Assembly: GCF_015352425.1 (NCBI RefSeq)
Contig: NZ_JADKNH010000001.1
Location: 529,790 to 593,789 of the forward strand
Length of the DNA: 64,000 nucleotides
Direction of reading: 5' to 3'
Source: Fusibacter ferrireducens
GTDB taxonomy: Bacteria; Bacillota; Clostridia; Peptostreptococcales; Acidaminobacteraceae
Positions 35,057 to 44,310 of the stretch are shown piece after piece. Under the pieces are notes generated by a model. The model worked only from the letters and a program-made list of their open reading frames with translations, did no database searches and was not told the origin of the DNA. How positions within the stretch are numbered: the stretch's first letter is position 1; each line of letters begins with the position of its first letter. Position numbers and translations under genes: made by a program.

Positions 35057-38000
35057 TTACTCGCATTCAAAGTAATTGGATGCCAAAAGAAATATTCTCG
35101 ATTGAGTCCATATCTTTTGATCGCCAATAATATAAAATCTATATCTTGCCCGAGTTGCTGCTACGTTAAGAATATTTTTGCTTACCCAATACACTGCCCC
35201 CATGGCATCTTTGTCACATCCTAAGACAAAGATCACCTCATTTGCTTCTTTGCCTTGAAATTTATGCACAGTACCAAGACTTTCATCCAACCACTCGTCG
35301 AACAAAGGATCACTTTTTAACGTATGATTTGCTTTTAAAATCGATCTTATGCCATTTACGACAGTGGTAAACGGTGAAATGATATATAAGCTCGGTTTTG
35401 TATCAGATAAGTCATTAGCGTGTGCTTTATAAATTTCAAAACTTTTTTTAACCATATCCAACACGGCCTTGCCTTGTTCAACAACATAATGATTCTTTTG
35501 CCCTACTTCACGTCCGCCAATGTTTAGCCAACAGGACTTATTTTTGATAAACATTTTTTTTGCAGACGAACTTGCTTCTTGTGTTTTATACTTCATGGTT
35601 TTGCCATAGGACAGTTCATTTGATAATCCAAACATCGGATTTGTACATCTACGATGAACGACCAGTGGACATCCTACCCATACGCCACTTTCATTGTCTT
35701 CAATAGAATTATGATCTTTAATCCAAGAACCGATAGGATTAATCGCATCGGCGAACATTTGAACAGATAAAGTTTTATCCTGATAAGATTTGAGTAAATC
35801 ATTTGAAAAAGCTTTCATAATAATTTCACTATCTGAAGTCACCACTGGTTCAACCTGTTTTGGATCACCAACAATAATGGCTTTTCTCGATCTCCATAGT
35901 GCCCCCAAAGCTATTTGAGGCGTTGCTTGACCTGCTTCGTCCACAATAAGTAGACCGATGCTATTTTGAGCTTTTATATTTTTTAAAAATGTAGCCGTTG
36001 ATGCAAATGTGGTTGATATTACAGGTGTTAATAAAAATAAGGTGCTTAATAGTGATGCATAAGCTTCATCCTTGTGCTTTGATGAAAAAGTAGGTATTTC
36101 TCCCTCGTTATTGGTCTTATAACCCCACATCATTCCTAGTAGGTTGAAATTACAACGACAAGCATTTGATGAGAGAATGAAATATTTATGCAACTGAAGC
36201 GCATAATAAAATAATTTCTCGCGTTCTCGATTAAATTCACTTGTAACCCACGGATTTGTCATTTGTGCATCCGTTGATAACTCATGGTTAGAAGAAGTTA
36301 AATTAGTCCAGAATTTATCATCAAGCAATTGTCGTGTGCTTTTTATTACTTCGAGGTCCTTTAGGTATTTGTCAATTGCTTCTTTAAGTGCCGCATTTAA
36401 AGCTAAATCTCTTGTTCTAATATTGTTAATCTGATGTTTGTATTCACTTATTTCTTCATTACGTTTTTCAATTTGTAGATCTAATTCAGCCATCTTAGAA
36501 CTCAGTTGATGATAATAATGCTCTTTCGCATTTAGATTTTTTTTAAGATCTGTCATTTTATCATGATGTGCGAGCAATTCATCCGTAATCTTAAGCTGTT
36601 TTATGCGTTCGTTTTCAATAACTGTATATTTACTGGTTTTTTTGAAGATTAAGAACAGAATCTTGTCTATAAAATTGATTTCTTGTTTTAACTCATCTAT
36701 TGTAGTCTTAATTAAATCAATTTTTATTGTGCAGTTTTCAATATCAAGTTTGAGCAAAGACGTTTGATTTTGAATCTCAGTTTTTTGGCTTTCATTTTGA
36801 TTAACTTGCTTCCAAAGGTCCTGCTTTTTACTTTCATGATCACTGAGAGTCTTCAAAAGTTTGTTGATTTTAAGCGTTGTATTGCTCTCTTTCTCTTTTA
36901 GATTTTTAATTTGGTTCTCGTAGTCTGATTTTTTTTCATCAAAAGTTGCTTCTATATTCATATCACAAATGAGCTGTTTTTTCAGGTTCTGAACAATTAA
37001 AAGTTGTTTATTAAACCGATGTCTTGCATCCGTATACTTACTTTCATATTGCACACAATCAGTAGGGTATTTTAACGCATCATTAATAAAATGGGATAAT
37101 ACGTTATAATAATAGTTCTTAATGTTTGATTTTTTCCCAAGAGGTGCGGATATCAAGCCCCAGGTATTAATAAGGTGTGGAGGTGTTTCGTTGTCTCCTG
37201 TCTCGCGTTTATGTGCTAACCATGAAAAAAAGATATCAGGCTTTAGTTCTTCTATTTTCTTTTTTTTCGGAGCACTCTCATCATTTAGAGCATCTGGATT
37301 CTCACGATATTCCCAATAAGATTCTTTCAGTGGAGACTTAGCAATATCAAAAAGGTTTGCAATTTCATTCAATGCCTTATCAACACCTGTAGCATTGCTT
37401 TGAATACCTGCCAGCAAATTTTTTCCATTTGGTAATTCAATTGTAATGTTTTCAACCGCTGCATTATTGTTTGATGCCACCAGCATACTGTGATCATTAA
37501 TGGCGTCATCTTTAAAATAATAGTATTTTGTGATGAATTTATCATAATATTTTTTTTCACCCTCAAAGTCATGGAAATAAGAAGAACCAAAAGCCTCATC
37601 CGCTTTTTCATAAGTGACTAATTTTATAGCACGTTCCACAATGTTATGGGCTATTATTTCTTTTAAAAGCGTTGTTTTTCCGGTTCCGGGTGGACCATTT
37701 ACTGAGAAAATATTAGGGCTATCTTCAGCCTTTGACAAGTAGTTTATAGCTACTTGCTGCATTAAAGCAGGATTATATTTTGAAGGCCATTTACCAAGAG
37801 CAATATTTTCCACAGATAATACTGAACTTAGAGCCTCTTTAGATTCTCTAATGTTAATTCTGCCAGAGTGAGTCGCCTGACTTAATGGATCATGCTTCAT
37901 CTGATGTCTATGGGTAATATAATTGAGCAAATCTTTGCTCATACCGGATGACTCAAAATCCTTCTTATAATGTTCACTAATCATCATAAGATCGCTGGCA

Positions 38001-38752
38001 TAAAAGCTTCGTGCTAAGTTGCTCACATCATCAAGAAGTTCATCTTCCTTCTCTTTTACTTTTTCATCTATAAATCGTGAATAGACAAACATGCCCTTTT
38101 TCGTGGTATAATCCTGAAGTTCTAAAGGGACAATATATGTAGTATATATTTTGGTATAAAGTGCATCAATGAATTCGTTACAAACCTTCTTATCTTCAGG
38201 CAAACTTTTTTCTAAATTTTCTACATCTGTTTTGTATGATGTATGTGAAATATCTTTATCTTCTAACTGGGCGTTCTTATGACATTGATGGACACCCCAA
38301 ACCAACGGAGACAACTGCAATGAACCCGATTCGTAATCACCATCAGCATTTCTTTTGAATGAGAACAGACAGATTGTATCGGTTTCTCTTTCTTGTCTTT
38401 TATCTTCTATTCTTAACGATTTATATAATTTTTGTACGATGTTTTCTCTAAAAACTTTGCCATAACACACATGACCGATTGAACTCACTTCTGCATGAAA
38501 TCTGTAATTTTGTTCCCCTTTTCTGATGATATCGTCAATTTCAAACGAATCGTTCAACGTAGAATATATCGTGAATTTGTTTGACGATACGCCTTTAGAA
38601 TCAGTGTTATTTTGATTCATAGAGTAATCGCGTATTTTTTCTGTAATTTTCTTACTCATTGCATCTTGCTGTGGAAATTTTTCTTGAGTCAATAACTCAA
38701 TCGTATACCAAAAATCAATAATTTTACTTGCTGCGTTTTTTATGTCAATCAT
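35057..38752 (-). CDS. Large SF1 (UPF1-like) helicase with coiled-coil insertion
   Basis: 1231 residues. Walker A NGPPGTGKTTLL is near 350, Walker B and DEAG-box IVDEAGQATPQIALG near 940, motif III VGDPKQVEPV, motif V GTVHKFQGKEANEV near 1165 and motif VI VAATRARYRFYIIGD near 1205. About 250 residues between motifs Ia and II form a predicted coiled coil (Lys/Glu/Asn-rich, about 580-830). The N-terminal 330 residues are unrecognised. AAA_11/AAA_12-type helicases of this size often occur in phage-defence islands, and this one lies in a plastic accessory region, but no partner nuclease is adjacent. GGAG supports the ATG at 38752 over 38764. Confidence 0.8.
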   Translation of the reverse strand: MIDIKNAASKIIDFWYTIELLTQEKFPQQDAMSKKITEKIRDYSMNQNNTDSKGVSSNKFTIYSTLNDSFEIDDIIRKGEQNYRFHAEVSSIGHVCYGKVFRENIVQKLYKSLRIEDKRQERETDTICLFSFKRNADGDYESGSLQLSPLVWGVHQCHKNAQLEDKDISHTSYKTDVENLEKSLPEDKKVCNEFIDALYTKIYTTYIVPLELQDYTTKKGMFVYSRFIDEKVKEKEDELLDDVSNLARSFYASDLMMISEHYKKDFESSGMSKDLLNYITHRHQMKHDPLSQATHSGRINIRESKEALSSVLSVENIALGKWPSKYNPALMQQVAINYLSKAEDSPNIFSVNGPPGTGKTTLLKEIIAHNIVERAIKLVTYEKADEAFGSSYFHDFEGEKKYYDKFITKYYYFKDDAINDHSMLVASNNNAAVENITIELPNGKNLLAGIQSNATGVDKALNEIANLFDIAKSPLKESYWEYRENPDALNDESAPKKKKIEELKPDIFFSWLAHKRETGDNETPPHLINTWGLISAPLGKKSNIKNYYYNVLSHFINDALKYPTDCVQYESKYTDARHRFNKQLLIVQNLKKQLICDMNIEATFDEKKSDYENQIKNLKEKESNTTLKINKLLKTLSDHESKKQDLWKQVNQNESQKTEIQNQTSLLKLDIENCTIKIDLIKTTIDELKQEINFIDKILFLIFKKTSKYTVIENERIKQLKITDELLAHHDKMTDLKKNLNAKEHYYHQLSSKMAELDLQIEKRNEEISEYKHQINNIRTRDLALNAALKEAIDKYLKDLEVIKSTRQLLDDKFWTNLTSSNHELSTDAQMTNPWVTSEFNREREKLFYYALQLHKYFILSSNACRCNFNLLGMMWGYKTNNEGEIPTFSSKHKDEAYASLLSTLFLLTPVISTTFASTATFLKNIKAQNSIGLLIVDEAGQATPQIALGALWRSRKAIIVGDPKQVEPVVTSDSEIIMKAFSNDLLKSYQDKTLSVQMFADAINPIGSWIKDHNSIEDNESGVWVGCPLVVHRRCTNPMFGLSNELSYGKTMKYKTQEASSSAKKMFIKNKSCWLNIGGREVGQKNHYVVEQGKAVLDMVKKSFEIYKAHANDLSDTKPSLYIISPFTTVVNGIRSILKANHTLKSDPLFDEWLDESLGTVHKFQGKEANEVIFVLGCDKDAMGAVYWVSKNILNVAATRARYRFYIIGDQKIWTQSRIFLLASNYFECE

Positions 38753-38982
38753 TATATGCTCCATTTTTATTATAATAACTACAATTACTTAATTTGATAC
38801 TGTTAAAGCATTTCATGAACATTTATAAATGATCTTTATACGCATTAATACAGCCCATCAAATTTCTGTTTTAAAGATCACATTATCTTCAAAGTTCATC
38901 ATACCAATATACTGAAATAAAAGGTGTTCATCGACTTACTTCTGTTTTGGTGTCTGACACCTTCAATGTCTTCACATATTCT

Positions 38983-39345
38983 TATCTTCAAATTCTCCAA
39001 TTATCTTAAATTTTACGGCTTTACATAAACACGATTTCAAATATTCCACTTGGCATACCTCCGTTTCTTCACTATATGATATTTTTTTACCATCCCCCGC
39101 TTTGCCCACTCTATATCTCCGACATAATGCATGTCAATTTTAATTAATACTTTGTCAGAGGCTACATTTTCATAGGATAATATATGAATAAGGAGTGGTA
39201 TATAATTTTTTTTGCGAGCTTCCTTGTCTAATAAAAAATAGAGGCAAAATCTTCGTTCACATTTTTTCATCAAATTTGTATGATCTTGAATAGACACTTC
39301 TGGTGGACGATCCTCTTCATACCCTCTTGATTCTGCGATATGTCT
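38983..39345 (-). pseudogene. Decayed second copy of the GFA-GNAT-P-loop segment
   Basis: Three blocks in the same order and orientation as the genes at 31984-33616: 38983-39065 matches the 5' part of the GFA gene, 39074-39173 the 3' end of the GNAT gene (encoding SYENVASDKVLIKIDMHYVGDIEW), and 39256-39345 the 3' half of the P-loop gene (encoding DHTNLMKKCE). Deletions and substitutions have destroyed all three frames. An ORF across it (39037-39297) is a by-product, not a gene. The 38753-38982 stretch holds only a GGTGTCTGACACC palindrome. Confidence 0.75.
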
Positions 39346-39506
39346 TTATTTCAATTTCAATTAGTCTAAAATCCGCCCAAATATGTAATAAATAGGATGC
39401 AGATCAAGGCCTATTATTAAGTAGATAGTTTAGTGAACAAAAAGAGTTAAAAGAAGGAGAACCTTTCTAAACCATCAGCAAGCTTGTAATCATTGATAAA
39501 CAACTT

Positions 39507-39872
39507 TTAAATTTTCAGAGGAATATTTTCTAAAAAGTGTCCTTCAACCTGAGCTATATTTACGCCATATTCAATCATTGCATTCCAACTGTCATCTTTC
39601 TCTGTTGATATTTCAAAATACTTTCCTTTGAAAATTATGATTAATTCATTTTCATCAAAAGCATGGATATACCAAGTTAATTTAATGTGTTCTTTTAAAA
39701 TAGAAAGTAATTCTGACATTTTCTCATTAGGTACACGATACTCATCAATATGCCAGATCGGAAATTCATCATCTGGTATTTCTTCTATTCTGCGGGAATA
39801 AATATATTCTTTATATTTTTCCAATATTTTATTGTCATCTAAACTTTCTTCAATAATACCTAATCTATACAT
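39507..39872 (-). CDS. Hypothetical protein, about 120 residues
   Basis: 121 residues, acidic, alpha/beta (LGIIEESLDDNKILEKYK, FPIWHIDEYRVPNEKMSELL, TWYIHAFDENELIIIFKGKYFEIS). I recall a conserved Firmicute family with this start and the WYIHAF-K-FEIS core; function unknown. GAGGAGG precedes the ATG. It sits between the decayed copy and the transposase remnant. Confidence 0.6.
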   Translation of the reverse strand: MYRLGIIEESLDDNKILEKYKEYIYSRRIEEIPDDEFPIWHIDEYRVPNEKMSELLSILKEHIKLTWYIHAFDENELIIIFKGKYFEISTEKDDSWNAMIEYGVNIAQVEGHFLENIPLKI

Positions 39873-39980
39873 CTTTTTTCCTCCTCAAATTTTTCATATC
39901 CTTGATGAAGTTGCTATCCGTCACCAAATTGACTAATACTTTTAAATAATGGCTTTCACTATTTTACTCGCATTCAAAAT

Positions 39981-40766
39981 AACTATTTACTCTCACTTGT
40001 TGCTGATAAAAAACATTTAGGCACTCAGATTGGACTTACTGGTATTTTGCATACTTGGGGACAAACACTTTCTTATCATCCGCATGTTCATTTTATTGTG
40101 CCTGGGGGTGGATTGTGTCTTGATACCATGAAATTTAAAAAGACACGAAGAAAATATCTGATTCCTGTTAAAATTATGAGTTCTACTTTTAAGGGAATTT
40201 TTATAAATGCATTGAAAAAACTTTTTAAGGAGCATAAGTTGATTGGATGGCACTTTGATGACGATTCAGAGTTTCAAAAGATCGTTGACGTTGTCTATTC
40301 AAAGGATTTTGTCGTTAACTGCAAAAGTAATTTTGATTCACCCACACATGTCATTAATTATCTATGCCAATACACTCATCGCGTTGCGATTGCCAATCAT
40401 CGCATCCTTAAGGTTACCGATCAGTTCGTCACTTTCAAATATAAAGACTATCGAGATGACCATAAAACCAAAACGATGACCCTTACTGGTATAGAATTTA
40501 TACGGCGATTTTTAATGCACGTACTGCCTTCAGGCTTTGTGAAAATCAGACATTATGGTATTCTCGCTGGCAGAAACAGACACTCTAAGCTTGCTCACTG
40601 CCAGCGCATTATGAAAATCATACCTTCTAAAAGATCAAATGCTTTTTCTAAAATTGATTTTTTAAGCAGATTTATGAACGTAGATTTTTATAAGTGTCCT
40701 AAATGTCCTCTAGAACCTTCCAAACTACTTTCAATAAATGCTGCAATGCCTTCTCCCGACGGTTAA
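39981..40766 (+). pseudogene. 5'-truncated IS91-family (Y2) transposase remnant
   Basis: The only long plus-strand coding region, readable from about 39981. It encodes ADKKHLGTQIGLTGILHTWGQTLSYHPHVHFIVPGG, the central part of IS91-type transposases, then NYLCQYTHRVAIANHRI and RFLMHVLPSGFVKIRHYGILA, and a C-terminal zinc-like CPKCP. The N-terminal portion is missing, so it is inactive. IS91 elements move by rolling circle and can carry neighbours. Confidence 0.75.
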
Positions 40767-40964
40767 TCATCTGAAACTGAATATTGCTTACTTGTTCAAA
40801 TGATTGTATTTTCATGGGGAGGGGGAATCTATGTCATCGTATCAATTTTTTTGATGGATCTACAACTGTATTTTTGGATTTTACAAGCTCTTTTCCCTAA
40901 ATATGTCCTAAAAGAATAAAGAGCAAATCATTGAATACCCAAAGGTTCTGGTGACGCGGCTTCG

Positions 40965-41044
40965 CTAGGCACAATGTTCCTAATTCACAATTTAGGCCTA
41001 CTTAGGGCTTATTTTTTTTGTGATTTAGAAACATTACTTTATGC
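40965..41044 (-). repeat. attC-like hairpin C (after the nuclease-like cassette gene)
   Basis: AATGTTCCTAATTCACAA (40973-40990) pairs with TTGTGATTTAGAAACATT (41018-41035) with two mismatches. The outer end reads GCATAAA on the minus strand. The site begins 27 bases after the stop at 41071. There is no U-tract, so it is not a typical terminator. Confidence 0.5.
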
Positions 41045-41070
41045 GAAGTGCAAATTACTACTTGTCATTA

Positions 41071-42423
41071 CTAAGAAAATCTATTTTTTTTTTCATCAAC
41101 GAAATTTGCCCATTCAGAAAAACCATCAAAAACACCACTTGTATTAAATATTTTACTAATTATTATCTCTTTATCAGATGGGTGATCTAAAATATGATAA
41201 TATATCCCCAACAATTGAATTCCTGACAATAGACAATGATTCCGACTTGAAGAATATTTTATCATTTGTTTTGGAAAGAACTCTTCTATCCTCTCTGAAA
41301 GTGGTAAGTCTTTAAAAGCATTTACAATAAGGATACCTTTTGGTGATACTTCTTTTTCAGCAATATAGCCACTTACCCATTTTTCTAACTGTGCAGCATG
41401 TTTCTCAGCGGCACTTTTAGATACACCTTTAATTTCTACTACTGCAATCTTATCATCATATTTTATAATTAAGTCATCCCTCCCAGTTTCTCCTTCAACA
41501 ACGCTGAATCCAATTTCGCTAAGTACTTCATTAACTTTGATTTCAAGTGATCTGCCAGTACCAGTGAATAGCAATTTATTTTCCTGTATTTTCGATAACA
41601 TTTCTTTTTGTAAAGTAATTCTATTCAATAATGCATTTAATTCTACTTCTGAATCTTTGATGGTGTTTGAAATATCTAACTCTTTAGGTAATAAAAAGGA
41701 TTCGCTCCATTCGGGTAAAGTATAATCACCATTATCTTGCTTGAGTTTATCTACAAGTAAAATTATTTCCTTCAAAAAATTCATTTCGATTTCTTCATTT
41801 TCTTCATCATCTTCAAATTGGGGCAAGAAAATTAGATGTCCCTTTTCAATATTTAAATATGATCCTACAACCTTATTCGTATTCTTTATAAACCAAATTG
41901 GAGTTCCAATTGGCTCTCTAAAATACGCATTATACTTTAGAAAATTACTAAATTTTTTGTTAATCTCATTAAATATATCTTTGTTTTTAATTGTAAGATT
42001 TGATCCTTGCGCTTCAATAGTATCAATTTCTATTGGGAGAATTGAAAGTAAATCAATATCAGTAACTATTCTAGTAGTTCGTGTGTTCTTACCGTTCCCA
42101 GAATACTCACTTTTTCCTGTATAAATATAACATATTTGCTTTATTGGTGTGAAAACAATTATTGTTCTTCCCATTTTAAGTAACTCATCGATTTCTAATT
42201 TTCTTCTTTTAATGTCTTCCATAATTCTTACTGAATCATCATTATTTAAGCACTTGTGTCCCATATAATTACCATTCCCTGTGGTAATGCAAGAATATTC
42301 TGACAAAATATATTGAAAGTCAATTAATGCAATATCATAATCCAAAAATGAGGTTGCAGACCTAAAAGCAATGTTTTCAGAAAACTCATGATCATAAAAC
42401 GATCCAATTGTCAAAATTTTCAT
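41071..42423 (-). CDS. PD-(D/E)XK-type nuclease-like protein
   Basis: 450 residues. The C-terminal third has RDDLIIKYDDKIAVVEIKG (near 325-345) matching the PD-(D/E)XK core (D, then E-x-K after a strand), followed by a helix (AAEKHAAQLEKW). The N-terminal two thirds is unrecognised and may sense or bind a ligand. This suggests a restriction or defence-type nuclease. GGAG supports the ATG at 42423 (ORF open to 42471). It is cassette 3, starting about 31 bases after the GTTAACT site. Confidence 0.65.
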   Translation of the reverse strand: MKILTIGSFYDHEFSENIAFRSATSFLDYDIALIDFQYILSEYSCITTGNGNYMGHKCLNNDDSVRIMEDIKRRKLEIDELLKMGRTIIVFTPIKQICYIYTGKSEYSGNGKNTRTTRIVTDIDLLSILPIEIDTIEAQGSNLTIKNKDIFNEINKKFSNFLKYNAYFREPIGTPIWFIKNTNKVVGSYLNIEKGHLIFLPQFEDDEENEEIEMNFLKEIILLVDKLKQDNGDYTLPEWSESFLLPKELDISNTIKDSEVELNALLNRITLQKEMLSKIQENKLLFTGTGRSLEIKVNEVLSEIGFSVVEGETGRDDLIIKYDDKIAVVEIKGVSKSAAEKHAAQLEKWVSGYIAEKEVSPKGILIVNAFKDLPLSERIEEFFPKQMIKYSSSRNHCLLSGIQLLGIYYHILDHPSDKEIIISKIFNTSGVFDGFSEWANFVDEKKNRFS

Positions 42424-42447
42424 ATTAGTCTCCTTATTTTGCATTTT

Positions 42448-42532
42448 AGTTAACGTTCCCGCAGTTTTCAACGTTCCTTCCTTTTAACGCCTTAGCGGAA
42501 AAAGTGGCGCAAGGCTTGCCTCGCAAGACTTG
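42448..42532 (-). repeat. attC-like element B (one-armed), after the zinc-ribbon cassette gene
   Basis: 42450-42531 differs from 43211-43293 at only about four positions. It ends in GTTAACT (42454-42448, minus strand). The partner arm expected on the gene side (up to 42584) is not recognisable, so this site is damaged or rearranged. Confidence 0.55.
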
Positions 42533-42584
42533 ACAAGAATTAGCTGGTTTATATGATGTTCTCTTCACTTTTAACATTCAATAG

Positions 42585-43148
42585 CTAATACTCATTCATA
42601 TTTTTTTCTTCAAATTCTGTAATTCCACCATCTTGATTAATAATATACTGATTTGTTATTAATGTGTAATCATTATAAATTTCAGTAATTATGCTTTCAC
42701 TTTTTGTTGTCATAATATTATTAGTCGTTACAGTTGAAGACTCAACTGAATTATTAGACATTAATATTTGTATAATAACTAGTATTAACGTAAGAAACGC
42801 GTATAATTCGGATCTACTATGCGGCAATAAATCAGCAAGTTTACTTACTTCACCACTTTCATTTTCAATTCTTTCTTGAATCTGATTAATGTCTTCTTTG
42901 TTCTTTATACTTGCTCGAATTACGCTTGATAGCCTTTCCAACTCCATTTGTGATACATAGGGGCCACTAAGAAGTTCAATGGTTCCATCCAAAAAATTAA
43001 ATACTCCATCTGGAATATGTCCCATACCACCACACGAAGGACAAGGACCCGACTTATTTCCTCGAAGAGATATAAGTCTACAGTTCTCAAATTCAAATCC
43101 TGATTTAAATATCGCCCCACAATTATCACAGAATGCTGGCATATGCAT
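42585..43148 (-). CDS. Zinc-ribbon membrane protein, hypothetical
   Basis: 187 residues from the ATG at 43148 (AAAGGAGG eight bases before; ORF open to 43187). N-terminal zinc ribbon: CDNCGAIF and CPSCGGMGHIPDG; then a helical region, one membrane helix (about 128-146, ELYAFLTLILVIIQIL) and an exported or luminal tail. I recall similar MPAFCDNCGAIF-type proteins scattered in unrelated bacteria, consistent with mobility. It is cassette 2. Function unknown. Confidence 0.65.
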   Translation of the reverse strand: MHMPAFCDNCGAIFKSGFEFENCRLISLRGNKSGPCPSCGGMGHIPDGVFNFLDGTIELLSGPYVSQMELERLSSVIRASIKNKEDINQIQERIENESGEVSKLADLLPHSRSELYAFLTLILVIIQILMSNNSVESSTVTTNNIMTTKSESIITEIYNDYTLITNQYIINQDGGITEFEEKNMNEY

Positions 43149-43208
43149 AAAGCTATCCTCCTTTGATTTATACTTGCCTCTTCTCATATTACGTAAGAAG
43201 AGAATTCA

Positions 43209-43331
43209 ATATAACGTTCCCGCAGTTTCCGACGTTCCTTCCTTTTAACGCCTTAGCGAAAAAAGTGGCGCAAGGCTTGCCTCGCAAGACTTGTGACATC
43301 GGAAGGAATGTAGGAAAATGACGTGTTATGC
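43209..43331 (-). repeat. attC-like site A (complete), between cassettes 1 and 2
   Basis: On the minus strand it starts GCATAAC (43331-43325) and ends GTTATAT (43215-43209). The outer arms pair imperfectly (ATTTTCCTACATTCCTTCC with GGAAGGAACGTCGGAAACT). The core is about 60 bases with CTTGCGAGGCAAGCCTTGCGCC. The size (123 bp), terminal RYYYAAC/GTTRRRY-like 7-mers and position just after a gene are what attC sites show. Confidence 0.55.
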
Positions 43332-43342
43332 GAAGGCAAAAA

Positions 43343-43804
43343 TTAATCTAATGGTGTATTCCCCTCAATATTAATTTTTTCTTCTATATGAGTGCTTGGA
43401 TCATTACTGAACCAACTATTAAATTGATTTTCTCCAACTTTGTATATCCCGATAGCTAAAATAACAAAAATAAAGGAAGCAAGAACACTGGCACCTACTG
43501 AAATTCCAAATGCTTTAATTGACTGTTTTTGAGTGAACTTTTTTACTTCAAAGGAAGTAAATTCATATAATTCTTCCTTGATTAGCTTAATATCACTATG
43601 AAGTCGATCATCGCTAAGACAAGAATTATCAAACCCAGTTAAAATGTCACTATTAGGGTTAATTGAATTTTTAGTTTTATATGAATCTATCAAGCTTTTC
43701 ATTTCTTCAGTATATTTATAAAAGAGTAGTTTTTTGTATATCGCTGGATGATTATTTTCTTTACAATATTCTTCAATCTTATTATATGCTTTAAAATCAA
43801 CCAT
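43343..43804 (-). CDS. Single-helix membrane protein, hypothetical (cassette 1, second gene)
   Basis: 153 residues from the ATG at 43804 (GGAGAG seven bases before; ORF open to 43855 inside the upstream gene). Long helical N-terminal part, one membrane helix (about 112-132, ALAFIFVILAIGIYK-like) and a short outside tail. It starts one base after the upstream stop (TAG T ATG), so the two are a coupled pair, possibly a two-component membrane complex. Confidence 0.55.
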   Translation of the reverse strand: MVDFKAYNKIEEYCKENNHPAIYKKLLFYKYTEEMKSLIDSYKTKNSINPNSDILTGFDNSCLSDDRLHSDIKLIKEELYEFTSFEVKKFTQKQSIKAFGISVGASVLASFIFVILAIGIYKVGENQFNSWFSNDPSTHIEEKINIEGNTPLD

Positions 43805-43805
43805 A

Positions 43806-44267
43806 CTAATCTCTCCAGTATCTTTTATTGTCATAGTTTGAGTAGTGTTGAACAATTTTTTCCAAACTAAAATATCTCATTGCCACCTCAGAATTTTCTT
43901 CAACTGCAAAATATCTAAATTCTTTATAAAATAACATAAAATAGATACTGTAGTAACTAAAAATTATTTCTTCATCAAAAACATGATTTTCAACGCCAAT
44001 TGCAATTTTTTCAAAATGATTTAAAACATTAAAAAACAATACTCTTGATTTAATTTCATTACTATATTTTAAATCACTAAGTATACTATTATAGTCATTC
44101 TTGTCTTGAAAGCAAAATTCCAGAGTATATTTTTTAATTTTTTCGATATTATTTTTTTTCTCACTTTTTAAGTAACGTGCATAGAACATCACCACCAGAT
44201 ATAACACTAGCGAAATGTAAAAGACATTTGGTACTATTTGGTATAAAAACAGTTCATCAAAATTCAT
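43806..44267 (-). CDS. Membrane-anchored hypothetical protein (cassette 1, first gene)
   Basis: 153 residues: one N-terminal membrane helix (about 6-28) and a soluble, helical cytoplasmic part rich in Tyr, Phe and Lys. TAGGAGG precedes the ATG. It has a clear topology match with the partner gene but no known family. Confidence 0.55.
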   Translation of the reverse strand: MNFDELFLYQIVPNVFYISLVLYLVVMFYARYLKSEKKNNIEKIKKYTLEFCFQDKNDYNSILSDLKYSNEIKSRVLFFNVLNHFEKIAIGVENHVFDEEIIFSYYSIYFMLFYKEFRYFAVEENSEVAMRYFSLEKIVQHYSNYDNKRYWRD

Positions 44268-44310
44268 AAATCCTCCTAGTATTTTTTATGTATTTAATAT
44301 TTTTGCTTTT

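Noticed and set aside
38939-38975. GGTGTCTGACACC palindrome
   Set aside because: A short perfect palindrome common in many genomes; no second copy or transposase nearby, so no element can be defined.
39037-39297. 86-codon ORF
   Set aside because: Its translation is a patchwork of the P-loop and GNAT protein ends; it is an accidental frame through the decayed copy.
40965-41044. The attC-like hairpin read as a rho-independent terminator
   Set aside because: No U-tract follows the stem on the minus strand, and the outer ends carry the same TTATGCGAAG-GCAAA sequence as site A.
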